Program-made: the position numbers and the translations under genes | From: an uncultured Oscillospiraceae bacterium | GTDB taxonomy: Bacteria > Bacillota > Clostridia > Oscillospirales > Oscillospiraceae | DNA: 54,152 bases | Direction: 5' to 3' | Assembly (NCBI GenBank): GCA_900763675.1 | Contig: CAAFLE010000078.1 | Location: forward strand, 1-54,152 | Shown here: piece by piece, positions 1 to 6,412 of the stretch | How positions within the stretch are numbered: position 1 is the stretch's first letter | Layout of the letters: each line of letters begins with the position of its first letter | Notes under the pieces: generated by a model | The model's input: the letters and a program-made list of their open reading frames with translations, nothing else | Told to the model about the DNA's origin: nothing | The model's database searches: none

Positions 1-916
1 AGCCATTGTTATTTCCTCCCTGTGTCCAGCTACCAATATAAGCTGACCAAGATTCTGTGTAGTTGTTGCCAGTAACCGTTGCCTTGTACGGATCTGCCAA
101 GAATGTTTTTATCGTCCTCAGCACCGTATCAAAATCATCGGTCTTTGTGTCAATCTTCCGGCAGAATGCTTTCCACTTTTTCTGCATTGCATCGTCGCTG
201 CCAAAGGCCATGACCTGCTCAAACTGCTCCACCGTGAACTTGTGTCCACGGTTTTCAAAGGTCTTTTTCAGCGCTTCCGTCAGCGTTGCACCGTCAAACT
301 CAAACTTGTTCGCAAGATAATAGAGATCATAGTAATCCTTCATCCGGCTGGAGAATTCCATCAGGCTGAGAATTGCATCCAGCTTCTCAGCAACGGTCGT
401 TTCCAGCGAATAGGTATTGACCGTCGGCGCCTCAAAACCGTCAAGCTGCGTTGGTATCTTCCGCTTTTCCTGTCTCGGCACGATGATGTCCCCCACACCG
501 AAATCAATGCCAAAAGGAGTTTTTGTGTTCTTTATCCTTGCTACGAGGGAAGCGCCAATACCGGCGTACTTCTTTGCCACAGCAATGGGAGCCACAGTTT
601 TGATTTCAAATGTGATAAAATCGTTGCCTGTTTCGGTTGCAATGATCTCCTCCAATATCGCCTGAAGCTGTTCCGGTGTATTGGGCATCTTTCTGAGCAG
701 AAAATCCACATCAGCCGTAACACGGCTATCGAAATCCGTGAGGGAATAGAGGAACAGTCCGCCTTTGAGAACCAGGTTTTCCGCATATTTTGACTTTTCC
801 AGTCGGCGCAGGAACTCTTCTTGGCAGAAAAGCTGTAAGCAGAGCTGATAGCTTCTGCCGCATTTTGCGGCTTTGTTTTTGAGCCGTGCAAGCACGGATG
901 CAGCCACGTCAGCCAT
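1..916 (-). CDS. AbiEii-type nucleotidyltransferase toxin (3' end beyond window)
   Basis: Toxin half of a type IV (AbiE) toxin-antitoxin pair. AbiEii proteins are DNA polymerase beta-fold nucleotidyltransferases that stop growth reversibly. About 305 codons are visible and the frame stays open through position 1, so the C-terminus lies outside the window; the family is usually around 300 residues, so little should be missing. The N-terminal third carries KGG (residues 51-53) followed by RVTADVDFL (66-73), which matches the G...TxDxD nucleotidyltransferase signature, and MKDYYDLYY lies further on, as in this family. The ATG at 916-914 overlaps the antitoxin stop by 8 nt, implying translational coupling. 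Base composition is lower in GC than most of the window, suggesting horizontal acquisition. The call rests on motifs plus the antitoxin neighbour. Confidence 0.85.
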   Translation of the reverse strand, partial: MADVAASVLARLKNKAAKCGRSYQLCLQLFCQEEFLRRLEKSKYAENLVLKGGLFLYSLTDFDSRVTADVDFLLRKMPNTPEQLQAILEEIIATETGNDFITFEIKTVAPIAVAKKYAGIGASLVARIKNTKTPFGIDFGVGDIIVPRQEKRKIPTQLDGFEAPTVNTYSLETTVAEKLDAILSLMEFSSRMKDYYDLYYLANKFEFDGATLTEALKKTFENRGHKFTVEQFEQVMAFGSDDAMQKKWKAFCRKIDTKTDDFDTVLRTIKTFLADPYKATVTGNNYTESWSAYIGSWTQGGNNNG

Positions 917-1538
917 TCAGCAGCACCTCCATCACACTCATCATTTTCTTATAAACGCCCATTTCCTTTGCGTATTTGGAAAGGTTGGCAAGGTTTTTCT
1001 CCTCATCCGCCACATAAGCATTAACGGCTTTGTTGAATATCTCGTTATCCAGCTTCGTGCGGTACTTGAAGCAGTCGCAGACGGTGCGTTCACGGTCATA
1101 GACCGGAAGCGTTACGCCGTTGAATGTCCCTGTCGTTTCGCCCAGGTGGTACATATCATTCTGAACATAGTACGCTTTTACCGGCACTTCTTCCTGTATG
1201 GCTTTTACGGTTCTGGAATAGGATCGGGGAACGGTAATTGACCATTCTCGGGGTGCAAAGTCGCTATATCCATAGTAAAACAAAGCCGATTCCACGCAGA
1301 CGACCCCGTGTGTCATCAGCTTCAAAAGGATATACTCCTCTTTTGGCTCGTCTCCGACGGCCAGCTTGTAATACCCTTTCTTCACACGCTCGAGACACCC
1401 CTGCCTACAAAGCGCGTATACATCCTGGTCATTGAGTCCGGCAGAAATAAAATCCGATTTCTTTGCAATTTCTCCGATGGTATCAAAGACTTCGTTGACG
1501 ATATCGTACTTGCTCAACCTGTCACCAACTTTCTGCAC
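909..1538 (-). CDS. AbiEi-type antitoxin / autorepressor
   Basis: Antitoxin and transcriptional autorepressor of the AbiE pair, 209 residues. The N-terminal 60 residues (SKYDIVNEVF through VKKGYYKLA) form the winged-helix typical of AbiEi antitoxins; the rest matches the family's C-terminal domain. In characterised AbiE systems the antitoxin does not bind the toxin; it represses the promoter through inverted repeats, and such repeats are present here at 1536-1559 and 1599-1630. The start given is a GTG at 1538 that has no clear SD sequence and sits inside the proximal repeat; a TTG eight codons in (1517) is an alternative. It overlaps the toxin gene by 8 nt. Confidence 0.85.
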   Translation of the reverse strand: MQKVGDRLSKYDIVNEVFDTIGEIAKKSDFISAGLNDQDVYALCRQGCLERVKKGYYKLAVGDEPKEEYILLKLMTHGVVCVESALFYYGYSDFAPREWSITVPRSYSRTVKAIQEEVPVKAYYVQNDMYHLGETTGTFNGVTLPVYDRERTVCDCFKYRTKLDNEIFNKAVNAYVADEEKNLANLSKYAKEMGVYKKMMSVMEVLLNG

Positions 1539-1559
1539 GCAATATTTGCATTATGCGTG
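1536..1559. promoter_or_regulatory. Candidate AbiEi operator, start-proximal inverted repeat
   Basis: Arms CACGCA (1536-1541) and TGCGTG (1554-1559) are perfect inverted repeats separated by 12 nt. The site covers the expected transcription start and the GTG start codon of the antitoxin gene, so binding here would block transcription. Confidence 0.55.
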
Positions 1560-1564
1560 TTTAT

Positions 1565-1593
1565 ATTATAATGCCCAGGCCCTCAAAAATCAA
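1565..1593 (-). promoter_or_regulatory. Promoter of the abiE pair
   Basis: On the minus strand, -35 TTGATT (1593-1588), a 17-nt spacer and a perfect -10 TATAAT (1570-1565). This places the transcript start about 20 nt ahead of the antitoxin start codon. Confidence 0.7.
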
Positions 1594-1598
1594 TATGT

Positions 1599-1630
1599 TT
1601 TGCACGCTTTTTGAAAATGTTGCGTGTAAA
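1599..1630. promoter_or_regulatory. Candidate AbiEi operator, distal inverted repeat
   Basis: Arms TTTGCACGC (1599-1607) and GCGTGTAAA (1622-1630) are inverted with one mismatch and a 14-nt gap. It lies just upstream of the -35 box and shares the GCGTG half-site with the proximal repeat, so the two sites bracket the promoter. Confidence 0.55.
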
Positions 1631-1869
1631 TTTTGAAAAGCGGTATTGCAATTCAAAGAGCACAGCGCTATAACATCTATATAGCTTGATCCCGCACCAA
1701 CCTATCTTCGTGACAACACAATGACAACGGGAATTATGATACACCGTAATTCTTGGATAATCTAAGTAATCCCGATAATCGGAGCCAAACCATCTATACA
1801 AAATCGTTTAGGTCACGGTTTCTGGGAGCGAGTGGGAATGATTGCATCCCCAATTTGAGTTCTGCTAAC
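1631..1869. other. Intergenic stretch without a recognised gene
   Basis: Between the abiE operators and the alkylation-repair operon I see no convincing coding frame. The sequence is less GC-rich than the core genes. A 72-codon minus-strand frame reaches into it but has no SD sequence and runs across the abiE promoter and operators, so I do not accept it. Confidence 0.5.
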
Positions 1870-1906
1870 AACCGCGCCATTGGACCTCCTGTCCGATGGC
1901 GCGGTT
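1870..1906. terminator. Strong 16-bp stem-loop, terminator-like
   Basis: Arms 1870-1885 and 1891-1906 pair over 16 positions with one G-T wobble around a 5-nt loop. There is no adjacent U-tract, but TTTTTATT follows about 10 nt later on the plus strand. No gene ends here, so it may be a remnant or an insulator ahead of the next promoter. Confidence 0.45.
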
Positions 1907-1921
1907 GATTCGTCATTTTTA

Positions 1922-1950
1922 TTGACAAATTCCGATCCGCATCATACTAT
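1922..1950 (+). promoter_or_regulatory. Promoter of the alkylation-repair operon
   Basis: Perfect -35 TTGACA (1922-1927), 17-nt spacer, -10 TACTAT (1945-1950). It sits about 40 nt ahead of the glycosylase start. Confidence 0.65.
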
Positions 1951-1989
1951 CCACTTGAGCAGAAAAAACGGCGGACGGAGGTGAACGGA

Positions 1990-2634
1990 GTGTTTTTCAC
2001 ATACGGAGAAGAGGAGCTTTCCCACCTTCGGAAAAAGGACAAGCGGCTGTGCGAGGTCATCGACCGCGTCGGGCATATTGACCGCGCCGTGGACACGGAC
2101 CTGTTCTCCTCCGTTGTTCATCACATCGTCGGGCAGCAGATCTCCACCAAAGCGCAGGCGACCGTCTGGCAGCGGATGCAGGACGCGCTCGGCGAGGTGA
2201 GCGCCGAAACGATCCTTGCTGCGGGCGTTCCCCGGCTGCAAGCGCTGGGCATGACCTTCCGCAAAGCAGAGTACATCACAGACTTTGCCGAGAAGGTCCA
2301 TAGCGGTGCGTTCGATTTGGACGCGGTCGAGCGAATGCCCGACGGGGACGCGATCCGGGAGCTGAGCCGTCTGAAGGGCATCGGCGTGTGGACGGCGGAG
2401 ATGATCCTCCTTTTCTGTTTGCAGCGTCCGGACGTGTTCAGCTACGACGATCTTGCCATCCAGCGCGGGCTGCGGATGGTCTACCACCACCGGAAGATCG
2501 ACCGCGCTCTGTTTGAAAAGTACCGCCGCCGGTTCAGTCCCTATGGCAGCGTGGCAAGCCTGTATTTGTGGGCGGTCGCGGGCGGCGCGATCCCGGAAAT
2601 GCGCGATTACAAAACGCTTGAGATGAAAAAATGA
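1990..2634 (+). CDS. DNA-3-methyladenine glycosylase, AlkA-like (HhH-GPD)
   Basis: Base-excision repair glycosylase removing alkylated purines such as 3-methyladenine, 214 residues. The helix-hairpin-helix LKGIGVWTAEMI (about 128-139) is followed by FSYDDLAIQRG (150-160), where the second Asp (154) aligns with the catalytic Asp of AlkA. E. coli AlkA has about 280 residues; this version lacks its N-terminal domain and is a compact HhH-GPD enzyme. I chose the GTG at 1990 because GGAGGTG (1977-1983) lies 6 nt upstream; a longer GTG start at 1981 lies inside that SD. The stop overlaps the next start (ATGA), so this heads an operon with the methyltransferase and an HD protein. Confidence 0.9.
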   Translation: MFFTYGEEELSHLRKKDKRLCEVIDRVGHIDRAVDTDLFSSVVHHIVGQQISTKAQATVWQRMQDALGEVSAETILAAGVPRLQALGMTFRKAEYITDFAEKVHSGAFDLDAVERMPDGDAIRELSRLKGIGVWTAEMILLFCLQRPDVFSYDDLAIQRGLRMVYHHRKIDRALFEKYRRRFSPYGSVASLYLWAVAGGAIPEMRDYKTLEMKK

Positions 2635-3164
2635 CGTACATTCAGCATTATGATTCTCCGCTGGGCGGTATTCTTCTTGCTGCGGACGAGATCGGACTGA
2701 CCGGCTTATGGTTCGACAGGGAGAAATACTTCGCCGACAATCTGCCTGCGGAGCATACGGAGCGGGAAACGCCCGTCCTTGCCGAGTCCAAGCGCTGGCT
2801 GGACACCTATTTCGCCGGCAGCGAGCCGGATTGTCTGCCGCCGCTGCATCCCATCGGCTCGGCGTTCCGCCGGGAGGTATGGGAGATACTTCTTCGCATT
2901 CCCTACGGACAGACCACGACCTACGGAGCCATTGCCCGCGAGCTTGCACAAAAGCGGGGACTTGCCCGGATGTCTGCGCAGGCGGTCGGCGGCGCGGTGG
3001 GGCATAACGAAATCTCCATCATCATCCCGTGCCACCGCGTCGTCGGCGCCGACGGCAGTCTGACCGGCTATGCGGGCGGCATAGACAAAAAAGTCCGGCT
3101 GCTGGAGCTGGAGCGGGCGGATATGCGCGGCCTTTTCGTTCCGAAAAAGGGTACGGCGCTTTAA
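2631..3164 (+). CDS. ogt: Methylated-DNA-[protein]-cysteine S-methyltransferase
   Basis: Suicide repair protein that transfers the alkyl group from O6-alkylguanine to its own cysteine, 177 residues. The active site IIPCHRVVG is clear (acceptor Cys at about 134), preceded by the DNA-binding helix region with RREVWEILLRIPYGQTTTYG (80-99), which is standard for Ogt/MGMT. The N-terminal 70 residues are the short ribonuclease-like fold of this family, without an Ada regulatory domain. The ATG overlaps the glycosylase stop codon. Paired with AlkA it gives a two-route alkylation repair operon. Symbol by family resemblance. Confidence 0.92.
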   Translation: MTYIQHYDSPLGGILLAADEIGLTGLWFDREKYFADNLPAEHTERETPVLAESKRWLDTYFAGSEPDCLPPLHPIGSAFRREVWEILLRIPYGQTTTYGAIARELAQKRGLARMSAQAVGGAVGHNEISIIIPCHRVVGADGSLTGYAGGIDKKVRLLELERADMRGLFVPKKGTAL

Positions 3165-3178
3165 AGGAGAGACCGGAT

Positions 3179-3670
3179 ATGCTTATAGCGGACGCTATTG
3201 AAAAAATGACCGCATTTTACAATGGAAACCTGCACGACATCCACCACTTCCTGAAGGTGTGGGCGTGGGCAAAGACGATCGGCGAGCAGGAAAAGCTCGA
3301 TGCACATACCCTTGAGGTGCTTGAACTTGCCGCCGTCGTACATGATATTGCCTGTCCGCTGTGCCGGGAAAAGTACGGCAATACCAACGGGAAAAACCAG
3401 GAGCGGGAAAGCCCGCCGCTCATCGAGGTATTTTTCCGGGATTTGCCCGTCCGCCGCTCCGATGTAGAACGCATTTCATGGCTGGCGGCGCACCACCATA
3501 CCTATACCGGCATAGACGGACCGGATTATCGGATCTTGCTGGAGGCGGATTTTCTGGTCAACGCCGGGGAAAGCGGGTATGACAAAAAGACGATCGAAAG
3601 CGCTCGGCGGCAGTTTTTCCGCACCGAAACCGGGATACGCCTTCTGAAAAGCGTCTACGGCGTTGATTGA
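3179..3670 (+). CDS. HD domain-containing phosphohydrolase
   Basis: Metal-dependent HD superfamily hydrolase of 163 residues; substrate unknown. His at 22-23 (NLHDIHHFLKVW) and the HD pair in VVHDIAC (55-56) are visible, and a second His-rich block LAAHHHTYT lies in the C-terminal half, giving the metal-ligand set of the family. The ATG at 3179 has AAAGGAGAG about 10 nt upstream; the open frame extends further 5' but that part only shadows the methyltransferase. It is the third gene of the alkylation-repair operon, so it may hydrolyse a damaged nucleotide; that is inference. A terminator follows. Confidence 0.8.
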   Translation: MLIADAIEKMTAFYNGNLHDIHHFLKVWAWAKTIGEQEKLDAHTLEVLELAAVVHDIACPLCREKYGNTNGKNQERESPPLIEVFFRDLPVRRSDVERISWLAAHHHTYTGIDGPDYRILLEADFLVNAGESGYDKKTIESARRQFFRTETGIRLLKSVYGVD

Positions 3671-3732
3671 CAATAAGTCCTCAAGCGGCGGAGCGCTTTG
3701 CCGATATACGGCGAAACAAAAACGGTTTGGAG

Positions 3733-3767
3733 AACGCCGGTCCTGAGGATCGGCGTTTACTCTTTTT
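3733..3767 (+). terminator. Rho-independent terminator of the alkylation-repair operon
   Basis: Arms 3733-3743 and 3747-3757 form an 11-bp stem with a TGA loop, followed by TACTCTTTTT. Confidence 0.75.
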
Positions 3768-3870
3768 ACAAGCATTTTACGAGACTGCGGTAACGGATTT
3801 TACGGCGCGGCGGTATGCTTACGGCGTACCGAAAAGGGTAGAATGTTTTTGAAAAAAGGAGTATGTTATT

Positions 3871-4782
3871 ATGAAAGCAAAGAGAGTATTCACTCTGGCT
3901 GTTGCCGCGGCGCTGACGCTGGCGCTGCTCGCCGGGTGCGGCGCGGCTGCCGCGCCGAGCGCCGATCCCACCGCTGCGCCCACCGCCGCTCCGGCGACGG
4001 AAGCGCCTTCCACCGAAGCGCCTGCGACGGAGGCTCCGGCGGAGCTTTCCGGCAGCGTGTCCACCAACGGCTCGACCTCCATGGAAAAGGTCGTCGGCAT
4101 TCTTTCCGAGCAGTTCATGCTCGACAATCCCGGCGTGAGCGTTACCTACGATCCCACCGGCTCCGGCACGGGCATTGAGACCGTCCGCACCGGCGGCTGC
4201 GATATCGGGCTTGTCTCCCGTGCGCTCAAGACAAGCGAGACCGGTCTGACCGGCACGGTCGTGGCGCTCGACGGCATTGCGATCATTGTCCATAAGGACT
4301 GCCCCGTGGACGATCTGACGGTCGAGCAGATCGCGTCGATCTTCCGCGGCGAGGTGAAGAACTGGAGCGAGCTGGGCGGCGAGGATCTGGAGATCTCCTG
4401 CGTGGGCCGTGAATCCGGCTCCGGCACCCGCGACGGCTTTGAGTCCGTGACCGGCACAAGCGGCGAATGCGTTCTCGCGCAGGAGCTGACCTCCACGGGC
4501 GCGGTGATCTCCGCGGTCGCGGCGAACCCGAACGCCATCGGCTATGCCTCTCTCTCCGCCGTCGAAGGGCAGGAGGGCGTCAAGGCGGTCAAGGTCAACG
4601 GCGTTGTCTGCTCCGAGGAGACCATCCTCGACGGTATCTACGCCGTGCAGCGTCCCTTCACGCTGGTGACCCGCGAAGGCGAGGAGCTTTCCCCGGCGGC
4701 GAAAGCATTCTTTGATTTTGCCACCAGCACCGCGGCGAACGATCTCATCCGCCAGGCGGGCGCGGTCCCTGTGGCAAAGTAA
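3871..4782 (+). CDS. PstS-like phosphate-binding lipoprotein
   Basis: Extracellular phosphate-type substrate-binding lipoprotein, 303 residues. A signal peptide ends in lipobox LLAGC (Cys 23), followed by a Pro/Ala/Thr/Glu-rich linker (about 24-58) spanning the wall. The binding domain starts with GSVSTNGSTSMEKV and has GRESGSGTRDGFE, the PstS phosphate-contact block, and PNAIGYASL. The SD AAAGGAG precedes the ATG. No pstC, pstA, pstB or phoU is adjacent: the next gene is a kinase behind a hairpin. It may serve a transporter encoded elsewhere or act as a sensor or scavenger. Ligand identity is inferred from the family. Confidence 0.85.
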   Translation: MKAKRVFTLAVAAALTLALLAGCGAAAAPSADPTAAPTAAPATEAPSTEAPATEAPAELSGSVSTNGSTSMEKVVGILSEQFMLDNPGVSVTYDPTGSGTGIETVRTGGCDIGLVSRALKTSETGLTGTVVALDGIAIIVHKDCPVDDLTVEQIASIFRGEVKNWSELGGEDLEISCVGRESGSGTRDGFESVTGTSGECVLAQELTSTGAVISAVAANPNAIGYASLSAVEGQEGVKAVKVNGVVCSEETILDGIYAVQRPFTLVTREGEELSPAAKAFFDFATSTAANDLIRQAGAVPVAK

Positions 4783-4806
4783 CTCCAAAACGGAATAAGA
4801 CAAAGA

Positions 4807-4826
4807 CTCTCCGCCGCGGCGGAGAG
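4807..4826 (+). terminator. Hairpin after the PstS-like gene
   Basis: A perfect 20-nt palindrome (arms 4807-4816 and 4817-4826), extendable outward by AAAG/CTTT. Only a short T-run follows, so it is a weak terminator candidate and the kinase gene may partly be read through. Confidence 0.5.
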
Positions 4827-4856
4827 CCTTTGGCATTTTAAAAAGAGGAGAAAAGC

Positions 4857-5687
4857 ATGGACAAACGGATCTTGACGGTGCAGGACATCTCCTGCGTGGG
4901 GCAATGCTCGCTCACGGTGGCACTGCCGGTTTTGTCGGCGTGCGGCGTGGAAACGGCGGTGCTGCCATCGGCGGTACTGTCTACGCATACCGGCGGCTTC
5001 ACGGGATATACGTTCCGTGATCTCACGGCGGATATGCCCGCAATCGCGCAGCACTGGAAAAACGCCGGCATCGGCTTTGACGCGGTCTACACCGGCTATC
5101 TCGGCAGCGCCGAGCAGGTCCGGTATGTGCGCGAGATCATGGATGCGCTGCTTATGCCCGGCGGCGTGCGCATCGTCGATCCCGCCATGGCGGACAACGG
5201 GAAGCTGTACGCGGGCTTTGAGGCGGCGTTCGTGGAGAAAATGAAGGAGCTGGCGTTTTCCGCCGACTATCTGCTGCCGAACATCACGGAGGCGGCGCTG
5301 CTCACCGGCATGGAATACCGCGAGAGCTATGACGCCGGTTATGTGAAGGCGCTGACCGACGCGCTGCTTGCCCGCGGCGTCGGGACGGTCGTTCTCACCG
5401 GTGTGAGCTATGCGCCCGATACGACGGGCGTCGCCGTTTGTACGAGGGAGGAGAGCCGGTACTTCCGCCATGAGCGTCTGGCGCGGAGCTGTCACGGCAC
5501 AGGCGACGCGTTTGCCTCGGCGTTCACCGGGCTGCTGTGCCGGGGCTTTTCCGCGGTCGATGCCGCGGCTACCGCGGCGGAGTTCGTGCTTGCCTGCATA
5601 AAGCGTACCGAACCGGAGCATTGGTACGGCGTGCGCTTTGAACCGCTCCTCGGCTCCCTCGCGGCAAAAGCCGGCGAAAGAGAGTAA
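4857..5687 (+). CDS. pdxK: Pyridoxal/pyridoxamine kinase (PfkB/ribokinase-like)
   Basis: Vitamin B6 salvage kinase phosphorylating pyridoxal or pyridoxamine with ATP, 276 residues, normal for the PdxK/PdxY family. The N-terminus VQDISCVGQCSLTVALPVL and the LSTHTGGF segment are characteristic of pyridoxal kinases, LPNITEAALLTG is the conserved core, and CHGTGDAFASAF (212-223) is the anion-hole motif with the catalytic base Asp at 217. AGAGGAG lies 7-8 nt before the ATG. It is downstream of the PstS-like gene but separated by a hairpin. A strong hairpin shared with the tRNA cluster ends it. Confidence 0.88.
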   Translation: MDKRILTVQDISCVGQCSLTVALPVLSACGVETAVLPSAVLSTHTGGFTGYTFRDLTADMPAIAQHWKNAGIGFDAVYTGYLGSAEQVRYVREIMDALLMPGGVRIVDPAMADNGKLYAGFEAAFVEKMKELAFSADYLLPNITEAALLTGMEYRESYDAGYVKALTDALLARGVGTVVLTGVSYAPDTTGVAVCTREESRYFRHERLARSCHGTGDAFASAFTGLLCRGFSAVDAAATAAEFVLACIKRTEPEHWYGVRFEPLLGSLAAKAGERE

Positions 5688-5700
5688 AAGCCTCTATGCC

Positions 5701-5742
5701 AAAACAAACCGGGCATCCATTACAGGATGCCCGGTTTGTTTT
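5701..5742. terminator. Bidirectional terminator, pdxK / tRNA cluster
   Basis: Arms 5701-5718 and 5725-5742 form a perfect 18-bp stem with a 6-nt loop. The stem base is T-rich on both strands (TTTGTTTT), so it can end the kinase gene on plus and the tRNA transcript on minus. Confidence 0.8.
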
Positions 5743-5831
5743 GGCGGAGTGGGTGGGATTCGAACCCACGTGCCCGTGAGGGCCAACGGTTTTCGAGACC
5801 GCCCCGTTATGACCGCTTCGATACCACTCCG
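5742..5831 (-). tRNA. tRNA-Ser (CGA)
   Basis: 90 nt including encoded CCA. Acceptor stem CGGAGTG/CACTCCG, long class II variable arm and T-loop GTTCGAATC are visible. The anticodon loop CTCGAAA gives CGA, reading UCG. Last gene of a five-tRNA transcript. Confidence 0.93.
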
Positions 5832-5875
5832 TATAAAATTTTCAGACCGCCGCGAGCGCGGCGGCCTGAGAAAAG

Positions 5876-5951
5876 TGGAGGCGCCATCCAGATTTGAACT
5901 GGAGCAATCGGGGATTTGCAGTCCCCTGCCTTACCACTTGGCTATGGCGCC
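5876..5951 (-). tRNA. tRNA-Cys (GCA)
   Basis: 76 nt with encoded CCA. Acceptor GGCGCCA/TGGCGCC; anticodon stem GGGGA/TCCCC around CTGCAAA gives GCA. Fourth in the tRNA transcript. Confidence 0.95.
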
Positions 5952-5954
5952 ATA

Positions 5955-6030
5955 TGGAGCGGGCAACGAGATTCGAACTCGCTACCTCCACCTTGGCAAG
6001 GTGGCGCTCTGCCAAATGAGCTATGCCCGC
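5955..6030 (-). tRNA. tRNA-Gly (GCC)
   Basis: 76 nt with encoded CCA. Acceptor GCGGGCA/TGCCCGC; anticodon stem CCACC/GGTGG around TTGCCAA gives GCC. Only 3 nt from tRNA-Cys. Confidence 0.95.
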
Positions 6031-6033
6031 AAA

Positions 6034-6109
<76 letters not shown>

Positions 6110-6138
6110 GAATGGTTGGCTTTGAAAGACGGGATAAA

Positions 6139-6215
6139 TGGTGGGAACAACAGGACTCGAACCTGTGACCCCATGCTTGTAAGGCATGTGCTCTAACCAG
6201 CTGAGCTATGCTCCC
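6139..6215 (-). tRNA. tRNA-Val (TAC)
   Basis: 77 nt with encoded CCA. Anticodon stem CATGC/GCATG around CTTACAA gives TAC. First gene of the cluster; a promoter lies immediately upstream. Confidence 0.95.
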
Positions 6216-6233
6216 GTTTTTCGCGGCTTTGTC

Positions 6234-6263
6234 ATTGTACCAAAGGATATAGCGTTCTGTCAA
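6234..6263 (-). promoter_or_regulatory. Promoter of the tRNA cluster
   Basis: Minus strand: perfect -35 TTGACA (6263-6258), 18-nt spacer, -10 TACAAT (6239-6234), about 20 nt ahead of tRNA-Val. Confidence 0.75.
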
Positions 6264-6342
6264 GCGGGAAATTAAATTTTTTCCAAAATCTTCTGCAAAT
6301 ATTAAATCGCCTTAAATCGCCGCAAAAACGGGGCGAAATTGG

Positions 6343-6371
6343 TTGCGGCTGCCGCGGCGGAATGCTATACT
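6343..6371 (+). promoter_or_regulatory. Promoter of trkA-trkH
   Basis: -35 TTGCGG (6343-6348), 17-nt spacer, -10 TATACT (6366-6371) preceded by TGC (extended -10). About 40 nt ahead of trkA. Confidence 0.65.
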
Positions 6372-6412
6372 GCGCTTGTCTATCGACGCTTCGTTTTGCA
6401 AAGGAGCTTTAT

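Noticed and set aside
242..793. 183-codon plus-strand frame over the toxin gene
   Set aside because: It lies antisense to the AbiEii coding sequence, has no recognisable domain and no SD.
1583..1801. 72-codon minus-strand frame upstream of abiE
   Set aside because: It crosses the abiE promoter and the distal operator, lacks an SD and resembles no family.
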